64,000 nucleotides of DNA, taken from Bradysia coprophila. Lineage: Eukaryota; Arthropoda; Insecta; Diptera; Sciaridae. The first letter of the stretch is position 1. Every line of letters starts with the position of its first letter. Location: NCBI RefSeq assembly GCF_014529535.1, contig NW_023504022.1:2414986-2478985 (forward strand), in the 5' to 3' direction. This document shows positions 33,346-46,628 of the stretch, one piece after another. Made by a program: the position numbers and the translations under genes. The notes below the pieces were generated by a model. That model made no database searches. It was not told where the DNA came from and was given only the letters and a program-made list of their open reading frames with translations.

Positions 33346-33986
33346 TTGCATCTCTTTCGCACGCGTGACATACTTTTTAAACGATCCCCAGGCTCTGCTG
33401 CCGGTTAAAAGTCAATAAAACTTTTCTAGATCCGAACTCTTTCTCTCTGTCCGATCTTTGCACTCATATAGCTGCCATGAATCATACTTTTACTCGGCTC
33501 AATAACGATAACATTCAACTGCACTCCAATTACGAGGCTAACAATCACCAATGTTGTAGAACCTGTATTACACTCCAGTCCGCACTACACAGAAAATAAT
33601 TGCAGAATGGAATTGCATTTCTTCAATTTTAATTCGCTTTTTCTCAGTTCCGATTAAAAACTGGCATAGACCGTACGTTATAATAATACGCAGTCTTGCG
33701 GACGGTTGTGTTTGATTCATTATGCAAGATCGGCGATAAACGTATTGGTGTAGAAACGTGTTTATCACATTGTGGACTCTTCAAACTTTTTTTTTCTAAT
33801 TCCTAATGTCAAACCGTTGATTATTGTCTGTATATCCAGCAATTATATAAGTCTGTGTCGGTGGGTAGATGCCTTTTTTTAGCGGAATAGACGTTAAATG
33901 ACTATATTCAGAAATTGGTCAACGGTTTCAACGTTTCCAATCTTTTCTATTCCAATCAGTTGCCGTAAACTATTCGATTAGCTATC
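33346..33986. other. Upstream region of the SDR gene, nothing certain
   Basis: AT-rich DNA. No convincing TATA/initiator pair was found in the 300 bp before the ATG at 33987. Confidence 0.4.
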
Positions 33987-36900
33987 ATGTATTTCGCGAA
34001 AGTGATACTGCATCAGGTGATTTTCATCCAATTTTGTTTGTGCATTTACTTTTACACGGACCTTAGCACAATTGTTAAGGTTCTGGCATCGCTTCAGGCA
34101 TACGTTGCCAGTTATTTTGTTGCATTTTGGACGCTTAAGTTGATATACAAATGTTCGTGCATGAGAGTAACAGGCGACAACAAATGCGTGTTGATCACAG
34201 GTAAATTGTTTTGTTTTTTGGCGATAATTCGAAAATTCGAAAACGTTGTAACCGCCTCTGTGTCGTTCAAATCATAAGTGAATGGGTGTGCAGCATATAT
34301 GTCGTCTAAGGTCTTGTATCGAGTGTTTATTTATGAAACCTCGAGCTCTGTTCCTTGTTTTTTTTCTTTCTTTCAACTGTGACGAAATACACATTAACTA
34401 CGCAATACAATAACATTACAAAGGCAGTATACAAACATAGAGAATGTATTGAAAACATTTGGAAGATCACAATAATTATATGTGCAGGCTCGGACTGATC
34501 ATACTGATGAGCATGACCTGGTGTTTTTTTTCACGTTTTGTACCAGTACGGGCGCTAGTATTCGGACATGTACCAAAGAACGGCCACCTATTGTTCTTTC
34601 ATTGACAAACCTCTTTTATCAATGAAAGAACAATATGTGGCCGAATACTGGTACCAGTACTATGTCAATTTTAGCGAAAATAGTATTTTTCCTAACGCAT
34701 GCTAAGAAGCTGTTTTACCCAACGAAAGCTTTCCAGCACGAGTCGCAGGCGAGTTCTGAAATCGAGTTCGCTAAAAAAAGCCTCTTAGCATAAGTTAGTT
34801 TGTTAGTGTGTCGGCAATGAGCGATGAAGTCGCGATATTTCGACACAATATAAAAAACGTTTTTTTTTACATAAATCTCCCAATAGGCCTTTTGACAGCC
34901 GATCCGGCCCTGTATGCGTGACCTTGGTTTCAAGTGCTTCTGAGTTAATCCTTTTATGTGATTACTTTTGATTTCAAATAGAATTGTTGGAATGTTGCAC
35001 GTTTTGCTCTTAACAACAATTTTACAAGGTTATAGGCGAGACGGTTATACTAAAATCATGACCGTTGTTTTACTGTAAAGTGGAGAAAATCAATAAAAGT
35101 AGATGACTAGGTACTAGGTACAGCTTCATTAGTGACAACTTGAGCGTCAAAGTATTAAAACATTAATAGACGCGGTTATGACTGGGAAAAAATTTCTTTT
35201 CGTTTATGTCATTTAACAGCTCTCGCAAGTTTTTTGTTCAAACTCAATTTCTCCTTCCAAACACTTCAACCTTCCCCGTCATAACAGTCTATAGATCATC
35301 TTCAAGTTCACGGTGTACTTTCAAACGTAACCTCAAATTATTTTCGTTGTGTAACCCAAACTTTTATGTCAAGAAAGAGCTGCCATTTGAGTACTAAATT
35401 TAAAGTCCTGTGTAAAAAAGAACGAACAATTGGCGGCGGTTCGCAAGTCTTTCGTTCAAATGACATTATTTTTAACGTGGATGGCAGTTCTTAACGTGGA
35501 TGGCATTTCAAACGGCTTTAAAGATGGTCCATGAAGACGAACTTTCACAAGAAGAAAGTAAGTAGCCTATGTCAAAGAGACGAATAGACATAACCTCAAC
35601 CGTCATAAGCCCTCGGTTTTCTTTTCTCTAAGTAAGAATGTGTTAGACTCTGTGGATACGTTCGACATTTATAAATGGCCTTGGACTAATTTTTCTACAC
35701 GAGCACCCTGACTAAATATTAATCGTTATGTTAATTCCACTTAACTCTTCATAATTGTGATACGAATAAGAAAATGTTGCAGTAAATGCGATTATATTTA
35801 AATGAAAGTTTTTGCAGTAAAAAGATAAAAGATTTCATTGAAAAACAAACAACGAACAACGTTTCCTCTGTTAATACTTGCATTTTGCATTTTATAGTGC
35901 ATGTGGTGGACAGCACATTTTCTTTAATGACGTGTGTTAAGCAACGCTTTGAAATATGTAAAAGAGTAGAGACACCCACAGTAAGTTGTGTTTCTGTAGC
36001 GTTGTGTTCGATGATCTATGTAAATGAATAATTACACTGTCAAGGTGGAACGCAGTCCTTACCTTGTCAATTGAAACGTCCCATTCGTGGAATGTTTGTA
36101 TCTTACTCGCTCTAACGATTTCGCACTCATGGCAATTCAAAGGGACTTTGTTTTGAAATCCCTTCATCCGGCTTTTAGTAACCGCACGTTTTTCTTGACG
36201 ATTCTTGACATGGCTTTGCGTAGACCTATACAACCAGATAAGTCCTAAAAATCTGTTGGTAATGAGTTATTCAGCGTTGGACTGGTCTGCCGTCATTGGC
36301 AGAACGGCAGAAGACATTTAGCGATAAATTTCAACAAAAGAATTCTTTTGTTAAAATTTGTCGCTAAGTTTCTTATGCAAATTATGGTAGTGGTCATATA
36401 GTGAAATCGTGAAGTCCAGCCCTTCTGTTAATAGACTGACTGTCTCGAGATTTAATGCAGATTGCTGACTCAGGAACAAGAACTGTGATCTGAAGCTTCA
36501 AGATTTCAACAATGAACAGAAGTTTGTCAAATCGTGTCGCCAAGCCTTTTTCCTTACACAATAATTTTGTAAACCACACATGTTGCCTTCCGTCGTCGAC
36601 TCGACCTTTTCATATTGTTCAACAATTTTTTTTTCTATCTCTTAATGGTCATTGGTCATATTCGAGACAAACCTAAACTAATCTTCGCTTCACCCATTAA
36701 AGTGGTATTTATGCAATAAAAATGTGGTATGGGTCTCTATTTAAACCACACAGTCCGTATTACTTTGCGACATGACAGCACACTCACTTGACATTGTATT
36801 GCTTTTTTTTATCGAACATTTGGTGGGCTAAACTGAAATTCTATTACGCAAAACATAAAAATTAAAATATTTATTTCCCATTCAAGAAAATACTTCAAGA

Positions 36901-39132
36901 TGTTTTATGACAATCAATGATTTGGTATATTTGTACGGCGCAGGTAATATTTGATCTGCACTTCCAAAACCGGTTCTAATACACTTACCATATCCACTAT
37001 CATTTTATAGAAAGCCATAAATGAGCAGCAGATTTTAAATTTATTATTTCATCGAAATTGAGCCAAATTCAATTCGTTACTACATTCACACTAAGTTTTA
37101 AATCGCAAATAATATCCTTCACTTATATCCACTGCTCAAAGTACTTATATTTCTCTTGGTATGGACCTTTATTTTTGCTTCATATTAAAGACTTTATACG
37201 CAAGAAAAAGTGCATGTACATGAACTTGATGCCGAAAGGTTGTCATTTGAGCTTCAGTCATATTGCGATGTTTGTTTTGAAAGGTTACCGGTTACCATTA
37301 CATTTTTAATCCGTTGATCAAATTAAGACGAATCAACAAAACGCTAAATTGTAGCCCAAATTTGTGCGAAAAAATTATACATTTTCAAAGATAACTTCGA
37401 ATCCGAGTCCTTTCAGGGAAAGGTGGGACCATACCATCGTTTTACGTAGCCTTTGAGCAAAAATTATTAATTGTTGTGGTAGTGTAACTAGAAAGCGCAA
37501 TAGTTCACTGAAATCTTCTTGACACAAAACGATGGTCCCAATTTTTCCAGAATCGACGCGGGTACGAAGTTATAATTTTTTTGCATAAATTTAGGCTACA
37601 ATTTAGCGTTGTGTCGATTCGTCTTTATTTGTTCCAAAAATATTAGAGAACGTTAGCTTTTTCGACGGTGATTTACCGTCAACCATAATTTCCACCGCTA
37701 ACGCTAAAACCGACGATAATGCTCTGTCAGAAAATGGCGACGAATGTGAATGCATTTGAATGTACGAATGCAATTTCTATTGATTTTGTAATGATGGGAA
37801 TTTGTGATGGAAATTCGTGGATCGATTTGTGAATATTCAAAGACATTCGGCTCGAGGAAGTCTTTTTACTTAACACAGCAATATTCAACGACAAATGTCA
37901 AATTCATTCAGGTAGCTTCCTGCATGTCAGATCTATAAATTCCATTGATAAAACATTGATCCGGACCCGTTTTCAGAGTAATAATCACAAAATGAATTTG
38001 ACTTTTGTCGTTGAATATTGATGTGTTAGGAAAAAAGACTTCCTCGAGTCGAATGTCATTCAATATTCACAAATCAGATCCACGAATTTCCAAAATGTCG
38101 GTCCAACCCCATTCTTCAAGTGATAATTACGTTGCGTAGAAGCTTTGCGTAGAAATTTGCTTAGAAAAAGCTAACGTTCCGTATTGTTTTATTATCAAGA
38201 CAGTCTAAATCTGTTGGCTAAAACACGGTTTTCTATTCGTTTCAGGATGTGATTCTGGATTCGGACAGGAAGCATCCATTAAATTAAACAAATTGGGTTT
38301 CAAAGTCTTTGCCACTTGCTTGGATCCGAATGGCAATGGTGCTAAACAACTTATATCAGAGGCTGCCGATCCGAACAGAATGGTTGTAATTGGAATGGAC
38401 GTGACCAAAGACAAAGATATCGAAAATGCATACGAAACGGTCAAAAAGTGCATGTCGAGCTCAGAATGTTTGTTCGGTTTGGTCAATAATGCCGGTATAG
38501 CCATCGCAGGTGAGCTGGATTTCGGACCGGACTTATCGGATTGCAATAAAATTATCGATATCAATCTGATGGGAATGATCAAAGTCACACGGCAGTTCTT
38601 ACCGTTAATTCGTAAGTCAAAAGGACGCATCGTGAACGTCGAAAGTTTGGCAGGATTGTTGCCGATGCCGTATTCGATTTTCTACGCGGTTTCGAAGACA
38701 GCCGCTGCCGGATTCAGCGACAATTTGAGAATCGGAATGTATCGCTTCGGCGTTTCGGTAGTGTCGATAAATCCATATCTGTACCGGACATCGATAACCA
38801 ACGCAAAAACGCTCATAAATCAATACGAAAACAACTATAAACAGTCGTCAGACGAAGTACGCCAGGCATACGGTAAAAAATTCGTACAACGGGGGAAAAT
38901 TGGCATAGCCATAACCAATTTTGCAACGAAATCAAGTGCTGTTCCAAATACCATCGTCAACGCATTGACGGTTTATGAGCCGGATCCTCGATACATCGTT
39001 GCCCCCAAAATAATGGAACCGATATTGAGATCGTTCTTGTGGATACCCAAGGAAAGTCTGGAAGTTTTCTTTCAAATGTCATGTTGGATTCTCGGTACAC
39101 ACCGAGTCTATCCAGACAATCTAGAAAAATGA
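33987..39132 (+). CDS. Membrane-anchored short-chain dehydrogenase/reductase (SDR9C-like)
   Basis: Two exons, 33987-34200 and 38246-39132, joined in phase 1 within the cofactor motif; 366 residues. Exon 1 has two hydrophobic stretches (about residues 5-24 and 33-52), predicted membrane anchors. The NAD(P)-binding TGCDSGFG is at residues 71-78, followed by D123 V T, NNAG (152-155) and the catalytic tetrad N178, S205, Y218, K222, with Ser exactly 13 residues before Tyr. All are intact. The family (retinol dehydrogenase, 17-beta-hydroxysteroid dehydrogenase type 6, hydroxybutyrate dehydrogenase relatives) oxidises or reduces lipid alcohols such as retinoids or steroids at the ER or mitochondrial membrane; the insect substrate cannot be told from sequence. 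The start is the first ATG before the membrane segment. AATAAA lies at 39163. The 4-kb intron is crowded with palindromic elements. Confidence 0.9.
34550..34672. mobile_element. Palindrome in the SDR intron
   Basis: GTATTCGG.CA..TA at the left and ATATGTGGCCGAATACTGG at the right, with ATTGTTCTTTCATTGA and TCAATGAAAGAACAAT paired around a short loop; the outer words GTACCAGTAC stand on both sides. Confidence 0.65.
36315..36370. repeat. Hairpin in the SDR intron
   Basis: TTAGCGATAAATTTCAACAAAAG pairs with CTTTTGTTAAAATTTGTCGCTAA across an AATT centre. Confidence 0.7.
37340..37612. mobile_element. TTTGTAGCC-family palindrome in the SDR intron
   Basis: AACGCTAAATTGTAGCCCAAATTTGT pairs with AAATTTAGGCTACAATTTAGCGTT; the inner GGGACCATACCATCGTTTT and CAAAACGATGGTCCC also pair. 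Third copy of the family seen at 32.0 and 32.6 kb. Confidence 0.7.
37640..38185. mobile_element. Large palindrome next to SDR exon 2
   Basis: AACGTTAGCTTTTTC (37647) and AAAAAGCTAACGTT (38166) are the ends. Inside, GTGAATATTCAAAGACATTCGG..CGAGGAAGTCTTTTT and CAATATTCAACGACAAATGTCAAATTCATT have inverted partners at 37985-38070. The element ends about 65 bp before the exon 2 acceptor. Confidence 0.65.
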
Positions 39133-39168
39133 TAGGCGGCAGGCACGACTTGAGAATGGGGAAATAAA

Positions 39169-39825
39169 ATCATAAAATCGAGCTAGACGAACGATTGTGT
39201 TTTTTTGGGCCTTATCGTCGACATTTGGAGACAATGAAAAACCTTTGCTGTTACCTCATAAAGTAGTAGATTTTACTCCGTCTTCTATACGCTTCACTGA
39301 GCAACAGCGGTTGGCTATTTCCCATGAACCATCTCTCTTTTAGCAATGGCTAAATTTTTTCCTCCACCCGATTCCCATACTCCGTCGTGTTACTATCCTC
39401 CCACATATTATTTATACCGAAATGGAACATAATTCTACATTTGAAGTGTTTAACAGTTAATAGCTCAGGAAAAATGGGTTGGTTACACAACAGACCACAC
39501 AACGAACATGCAAACGTTACAAACAGTTCAGATGGCTTGTATATTTCGCCACACTCTCGTTATACGTCCAGGAAAGCATTGTCATGTTCATGTCCTTTTT
39601 TTATTGCGGCAACGTATGTATATGTAAAACTGAAAATTATGAAATGTACCGAAAGCGCTCACATTATATTCTTGTTAAAAGTACCCGATCCGGTTTCCGT
39701 TAATTGGATGGTGGTAGTTTGTTGAAATAAATGGGTTGATGCGCTCAAGATGCGCATGGTACAGTTGAATATTTTTCACTAATTTCTGTTACAAATATAC
39801 GACACCAGCACTGTTACCCGGGATC
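39169..39825. other. Intergenic, no gene seen
   Basis: Short frames here (39387-39725) lack splice context or motifs. Confidence 0.5.
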
Positions 39826-40315
39826 CCTGACACTCAAAACAACACTGTCACTCCTAACCAAACTTGCAATCCTAACCACACTAACACTTCTAATCACATT
39901 GGCACTGGCAGTTCCAACCACACTGACACTCCTAACCACACTGACACTCCTAACCACACTGACACTCCTAACCACACTGACACTCCTAACCACACTGACA
40001 CTCCTAACCACACTGACACTCCTAACCACACTGACACTACTAACCACACTGACACTCCTAACCACACTGACACTCCTAACCACACTGACACTCCTAACCA
40101 CACTGACACTCCTAACCACACTGACACTACTAACCACACTGACACTCCTAACCACACTGACACTCCTAACCACACTGACACTCCTAACCACACTGACACT
40201 CCTAACCACACCGACACTCCTAGCCACACTGACACTCCTAACCACACTGACACTCCTAACCACACTGACACTCTTAATCACACTGACACTCCTAACCACA
40301 CTGACACAATGCTTC
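39826..40315. repeat. 18-bp minisatellite, about 27 units
   Basis: The unit CACTCCTAACCACACTGA repeats with few variants (ACTACTAAC, CACCGACAC, CTAGCC). The 18-bp period is divisible by three, which leaves long open frames on both strands (for example SVSVVR repeats); these are by-products, not genes. Confidence 0.95.
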
Positions 40316-40369
40316 ACATCTTTTATTTCTGAGTCCTGAGGAATAGTACTTCTAAGTGGTTCGTATTTC

Positions 40370-40605
40370 CGAAGTAACTCATAAGGAATCGTAACTCCTG
40401 GGGAAACGTAATGCAGGGGAATCTTAATTCCAAGGGAATTGTAATTCCAGGGAATAAACCCTGAGGAATCGGTAATTTTCCGGAAATCAGACTTCCTAGA
40501 AAATCGAAATTTCTAGCGAATCTCTATTCCAGTGAATGGTAATTCCTATTGAATCGTAATTTTTTGGGAAACGGAATTCCTATTCCAAGTGAAGCAAGGT
40601 GAACC
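40370..40605. repeat. Degenerate tandem repeat of GAATCGTAATTCC words
   Basis: Variants of GGGAATCGTAATTCC occur every 18-25 bp right after the minisatellite. Confidence 0.6.
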
Positions 40606-41166
40606 CAAATAAAGCTAAGTGTAACGATCTTTCGGTTTTGTTACGTAGAAGAAGAAGAAGAAGGAGTTGAGAACAGAGAACTCATCTCTCTGCTGGCCCT
40701 TGAAGTTTGCGTCTCCTTTTTTATGTGAGTGACTAAAAGTTTGTCAACGCGACATATTATGCTGGAGTTGGCCGTGCCTGTACTCATTTTGGACGTACAA
40801 TTTAAATGGAAAGGTGTTTACAAGGTGGGGATGTTCACTATACGTGTTAACTGAGGATATCATTTACGGTATGTACTTTACTGTACGTATAATTCAGTGG
40901 AAAAATTATGTAATAAAAAACTTGCTTTTTTTCACATTACCGCCACTTTGTACAGAACATTATATAGTCTCTGTTTAGATTGAATGATTGTAACTAGATA
41001 CACTTCATTAGTTACTTTACACTTTTAGTGTACTTTTATTCGCGTAGACAATAGGAACGCAAAATTTGGACATTTAGCCAATTTTCTAGTTTATTCATTG
41101 AAACTGTGCTATCCGAGAATCTTTGTCGGTCGAGTTGCTGAAGTGACAAAATTGACGGGGGCAGAA

Positions 41167-41298
41167 ATGAGTGAGCCTAGTTCGTCTAAGGACACACCAA
41201 AACCGGGAATATTACGTTTGGATATTCACAAGGATAAACCTAGACGTTCATCGGGGGGTTCTGTCGAATTTCGAAATCAACCCGAATTACAGCGAGAG
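41167..41298 (+). CDS. Tmc: Probable first coding exon of Tmc
   Basis: ATG at 41167 opens MSEPSSSKDTPKPGILRLDI, continuing through HKDKPRRSSGGSVEFRNQPE to LQRE and a GTGAGT donor at 41299; it ends in phase 0. The next supported plus-strand exon, 57937, starts in phase 0, so the two can join directly across a 16.6-kb intron. The strong donor and the polar, low-complexity sequence fit the cytoplasmic N-terminus of a TMC protein. I cannot exclude that it belongs to another transcript or that small exons lie between. Confidence 0.55.
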
Positions 41299-42242
41299 GT
41301 GAGTGTGCATCTTAAACAAAGTTCTTTTTAAATCATAGACACGATAGGGAACTATAAACCACTTGTGGTTGTTCGTAGTTAATGTTAGATTTAACTTTTG
41401 GCGTGATGCTGTTAAGTTCTTGTGAAACATTTCAACTCAGCGTTGTGACCTGTTGTGCCCAATTATTAACGTTGAATAGGAAAACATATGCACGTTGGGT
41501 CCATTAGCTTTCTCCACTCTTTCAACGTTAGTTTTGATAGGGTAGGCGACGCAGTAGTTGACCTACTGAAAACTTAAAAGGGAAATGAATGGGATCATCG
41601 ATAGGTTAGAAATAAGTTTCGCCAAGAATTCGAAGGCCTATTTCTATCATCTGTCTATGAGTCCATCTGCCACATTTTCTCAAAAACGAAAAATTTCGCT
41701 GCCCTTAATCAGTGTTGCAATTTCTATTTTACCTGATATTACGGCAGCACACGTTTCGTATTATACAATGGAGTTTAATAAAATAAATTTTCTATTAAGT
41801 ACAAACACTGACGATGGTTTTGATTAATCGTAAAGAGGAAGGTGATGAACCACACTGTAATAAAAACAACAGTTAAATCTCCCACTGGAATCCATTCAGA
41901 GGCGAACAAATATGCACACGGACAAATTGTATCATTCTAAATGACTCCCTCGCGGGAAATTTCGTGTATGACTTTGCAATTATTATTCGAATGTTATGGT
42001 GAGGCGTTTAGTTGAATATTTATTCCCGTGACTGAGGGTCTTACGGCAGCAAATGCATGTAGTAGTCATTGAATATCAATATGATGAAAATCGTTAAATA
42101 TATTGCGGTAGTACGCGTATCTTAGCATAGCACTGTTCTGCGTTCTGCGTTTTTATTCACACCAATAAGTCATGGCTCCTGCCTTTATTTTCGATGACAT
42201 GTTAGCTCGAGAAATTTCCGATTAATAGTAAAAAAAAGGATT

Positions 42243-44188
42243 CAGGCCTCCCACGCTTTAAAAATCCTCCTATTTTAGGAGTTTTAGGAGGTCTTTAGTG
42301 TTAGGTCTTAGGAGATTCTTAGGAGCTTTCGTGATAAATTCATCATTGTAGAAATGCTGATAAGCCCTTATTTCTTGTTAAAAACTCATATTTTTACATT
42401 TACAATGGCTATTTCTAAGAAGTCTCTATTACTTGTAACATCCTTCGATTTCCTACGTGCGAAAAATTCTAGTCTCACCCAAAGTTACCAAAAAGCGCTC
42501 AATTTTGGACGTAGGTTGTTGATTTGAGATGTTTGTCTCGCCATACAAAAGTTTAAACTTTGACAAATTGTGACTAAATGGATATTATATATTACAATTT
42601 GGTCGAGCTATCGTCACTGTACTCACCGAAAATTTTTAGAACTAAATAAAACCAATGAAACTACAAATATACATAGAGTATACTTTCATTGAATAAAACG
42701 AATTCTTAAAATTCACGCCGTAAGTGCGGTCGAAATTCAAAATGGAAAGTGCGGAGGTCTTTCTAACGTAGCGTCATTTTCATACAAGAAAGCGTTGGAA
42801 TGTATTATTCGGTTCATTTTTCATTGAATCGTTCACTTAAAATTCAAATTTTAGGCACACTTACGGCGTGAATTGTTTTTTTAGCCCCGTACGAAGTACG
42901 AAGGCTTATAGGATTACGGTGCCGTGTGTAATTGATGGAATTCGAAGCAGTAAGGGCAAAGTGTTTGCCTATGTTCATAGATGACGAATCAGTAATAAAA
43001 ATTTTGTCTGTCCGTCTGTCACGTCGATATCTTGAGTAAATCAAATACGATTTCAAATTTTTTTTTCTCCTGAAATATAGTCGAAATAGTGAGGCTAAGT
43101 TCGAAGATAGGCGATTTAGGGTCGACCCCTCCCGAGCTGGGGCCCCATTGCTATGCGCAATTTTTAAGGCGTACAAATTTCATAAGAATTTTACTTTACC
43201 GACGTTTACGGGCGCAGTAGACTTACGGTAAGAGTAGGACGACGGAAGAACTAGGGTCACGTGCGCAATAGATGTACGGGTTTGTACGGGGCTCAGTCGC
43301 AGCAAACGCTCCGACTGTTCTGACGGCTCGTTTTTTTTGTAAAGAAAATTATGGCACAAAAATCATGTGTATCTGAATCCACTAACATTTACTGAATTTC
43401 CTAAAACGATTGCTTTATTGTGATCTAAAGAAGAGATTCTTTTGAAAAACATGCAGCCGAAATCGGACGCCTTTTCTAGTGGAATTTTTGATATGTGTCT
43501 AGATAGGTATTGGTCCTTAGAAGCCAAAACCACTTTCAAAAAAAATTGTCTAAGCTTGTGTGGCTAGTGAAAGTTGACCAAAATCCGAAAACATGCACTT
43601 TTTTTAAACTTCAAGCTCGTGTGGGGTGTCATTCTTTCGGGACAGTGAGTTATGAGCAGTTGAAAGTATGGGTAAAAAAAGAATAATTTCGGCGAACTTC
43701 TAATGGTTCCCATGCATCCGAAAAGCAACAGAAACACAAAAAAAAGGATTTCTTCAACTGATACTGATCTTAGCTTTCAAATAATAGCAAACATGCACGG
43801 GTACTGTTTCGATGAATGTGGTTTTGGAATGAAAATTTGATGCTCAATATCTCTACTCAAAAAATTTTGTGCACGTGAAATGTTTTGCAGCAACTTTTAG
43901 CTGCTGGTTCACTTTTTCGAAATAATTCTTATACAAAGTTTTCTAGGGCACATATTAAAAAATTCACTAGAAAATGCGTCTAATTTCGGCAGGTTGCATT
44001 TTAAAAGAATCCTTCAGAAGGGAAAAGCGCCGCAGGCGAAACTTTTAAGTTATTTTACTCATCCATTGATTGGATTGATCTTGATCCTGATTTATGGAAG
44101 TTTATTGAAGTCTCATTTTAGGAGTTTTAGGAGATTTAGGAGGTGGATTTTTGAAATCTTAGGAATTTTAGGAGGTGTGGGAGGCCTG
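42243..44188. mobile_element. 1.95-kb DNA transposon with AGGATT target duplication
   Basis: The ends are CAGGCCTCCCACGC and (inverted) CAGGCCTCCCACACC. AGGATT stands immediately outside both (42237-42242 and 44189-44194). Subterminal TTTTAGGAG words repeat at both ends (42275-42330, 44115-44172). The CAG start and subterminal repeats recall hAT elements, which normally duplicate 8 bp; here 6 are seen. A nested palindrome (GCCGTAAGTGCGG at 42716 / CACTTACGGCGTGAATT at 42858) and a GTACGAAGTACGAAGGC block are inside. No transposase was recognised. Confidence 0.75.
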
Positions 44189-45537
44189 AGGATTTATTCG
44201 ACAAATAATTTCTCCAAGATTTTCATTTTCCTTCAGCCATGGTTCAGCGTACACAGTTAGTTTACTATGGGGCCCATAACCTCTTGGAAGAAAAATGTTT
44301 CTTTTTTTAACAAATATATTTAATGAATGAGAAAAAGTTACATGATTTCGAAGTGGTTTACTAGATTCTTTGTAAACAAAAACAAGTTTTTCGCATTTTC
44401 TGGCCGCAAGACAACGACCGTTATGTTTCGCTTATTGAGGCGTGTGGAATATATTCCTCGCCTTCGGCTCGAAATACAACCTTTCTGCAAGCCTCCACAA
44501 AAATGTCCCAGCGAGGCAGTAATGTACTATTTTATACGCTTTACTTGATTAATGTAGCTTTGTTAAAGTGAGCCGTGAGTCAAGTGGATTTCAATACGAA
44601 TTCATCCGTCAAAATACCCTTTCGTAACATTTGTAAAAAAAAATCGTAGAGAATTATGCCTAAATTGGGAACATTTTCTGATTAACCTCATTCAGAGACG
44701 GACGATGATTGGACATACGTCGCGTCGTACAAACATCTATAGTATTCCCTAACATAATTGCAACAAATATAATCAGATTCCACTTAACGCGCTCATTTCC
44801 CTACGGCTAAGGTTGTTTAATTGAATGTAGCCGATCTGATTTAATTTTAAATCTCCGCAACGAAACACAACGCGCGACTGTAATGTCAACACACGGCCGT
44901 GAAACGTGTACCACGTTTTATGTTACACACACCGTACACGCAAACTTAAAATGGTTAATTAATAAATATGCTAATGATACTATATGGCAGTAAAACAGCC
45001 TACAGTGCAACTGTTATATGACACAGTATTTTCGAATCAAATTTTTTTATTAACCAAAGAAAAAAAAATAAAAAGTCCAAAAAACATAAAAGCTGAAATT
45101 AAAAGTTTCATGTGTTCAATGGGCTACAACAACAATTTATGTAAAACAAAATGTTTGTCGTGTGTAATGTTATTCGTCGATTCAACCCCCAATTCTCAAA
45201 GTCTGCAGGGTTGATCTATTCGTATCTATTTTGTGCGGTTCTGCTTAATAATGCGTGTACATATCCGAGGAAACGTTGAAGTACAAAAATTACATCAGTC
45301 GCATACATCAGTTTTGACAAAGCACTGTATAGGTGGCCTCACAGTCATCCATTTTGCCTCCGTTTACGTGACGTTTCTTTAGATCTGTTCTTCAAAGTGC
45401 AGTATGCTGTCAAACGTCATCCATTATGTTGTCTGTGGATGACGTTTAACATTTCGATGTTGCACTTGGAACCAAAGTATATAAACTCACTGTATGTTTA
45501 TATACTTTACGTGTTACGGCATGTTTCATTTTCATTT

Positions 45538-45618
45538 ACATTACAAGTTGTTATTTGACAAGTGGGGTCCCTTCGGGTCGGGCTGTAACACCCCACTTAT
45601 CAAATACACAACTTGGAA
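45538..45618. mobile_element. Short palindrome with GGGTCCCTTCGGGTC loop
   Basis: TACAAGTTGTTATTTGACAAGTGGGGT pairs with ACCCCACTTATCAAATACACAACTTG; the central loop is GC-rich. Confidence 0.6.
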
Positions 45619-45664
45619 CCTCGGAAGTAATATACTATTGCTTGGAACAGACCAATTGTTGGGT

Positions 45665-45865
45665 TGACATTTTCATTGTTTTATCACATACGCGCGATGT
45701 TCGGATGTCAAAATTACTTACCTAGAAGTTTAATTCAAAAATTACACTTCAGGTCTATGTTGTTGTCTCGTTTTCGCTTATGTGATAAAATAGAGTACAC
45801 ACTTGTCACTATCAGTCTCGGCAAGCCTCGACTTCTTCGTGACAAGTGTGTAATATATATATTAA
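45665..45865. repeat. Dispersed repeat, partner of 33.06-33.24 kb
   Basis: It contains GTGACAAGTGTG arms around ACTATCAGTCTCGGCAAGCC and the CTATGTTGTTGTCTCGTTTTCG segment found inverted at 33 kb. Confidence 0.7.
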
Positions 45866-46429
45866 TTCACTCCCGCTGTGGTATTATATTTTTCATATTG
45901 TATGGCACGGACACACCGAACGTTAGACTAATTTTTGAAAATGAAGAATGCAAGGTAGTCGTCTCACTTTTCCAATATATTTTCCATCATATGAAGAGTG
46001 AGAATATGGAATTATGCCGTCCGGAATCTTTCGGACTTTTCTAAGTTACTCTGCCGATTTAGTTCAATTATACATGGTTCGATAGTTACGGAAATTTTAG
46101 CTTGTTCTGAAAAGAAGAGATAGAATTCGATCTGAGTTTAGTGCCGCTGCGGATCTTTAAAACTCTCCAAAACTTCGGAGGACTTTTTTTATAACCTGTC
46201 ACATACAGGTTCTGGTTCATGAGGTTATTTTTGCCTCAAACGTTATGTTACTTTAATACATTCGATGCGCTGAATGTTAACTGGTGAGTTGAAGTTGCTT
46301 TAATGCTTAAGGTTAATTGAAGAATATGTCGCTGTAAAATCTATTTTGATTAACCTCGACAATTTACAGTGTAAATCTTGTGAAACAGTAAATGAATTTT
46401 TGAATGAAGGCTGTGATTATTATATAAAA

Positions 46430-46628
46430 AAATTGATCATCTGTTATCGATAACGACTACAAAAAAGATGATAAAATCTGTGTAATGATTCTTTAATATA
46501 GTAAAATGAATGTTAAAGAATTGAAGTACAAGATTTGAAATCAACAGATTTAAAATACTTTGATCGATTGAAGTACTAGACCCGTAGTAATACTGGTCAA
46601 ATACTTGTCGTCTGCAACAGGTTAAGGT
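46430..46628. repeat. TTAACCTGTTGCAGACG-family copy
   Basis: The right end CGTCTGCAACAGGTTAA matches the termini of the 54.4-kb element. The left end has ATCTGTTATCGA, also present just inside that element. The middle matches 17.82-17.93 kb, inverted. Confidence 0.55.

Noticed and set aside
39814..40339. Long open frames on both strands (up to 167 codons, SVSVVR or TLLTTL repeats)
   Set aside because: They follow an 18-bp minisatellite whose period is a multiple of three; no start context, splice site or non-repetitive domain.
45664..46044. 126-codon frame on the plus strand
   Set aside because: Mostly made of the dispersed repeat also present inverted at 33.1 kb; no motif.
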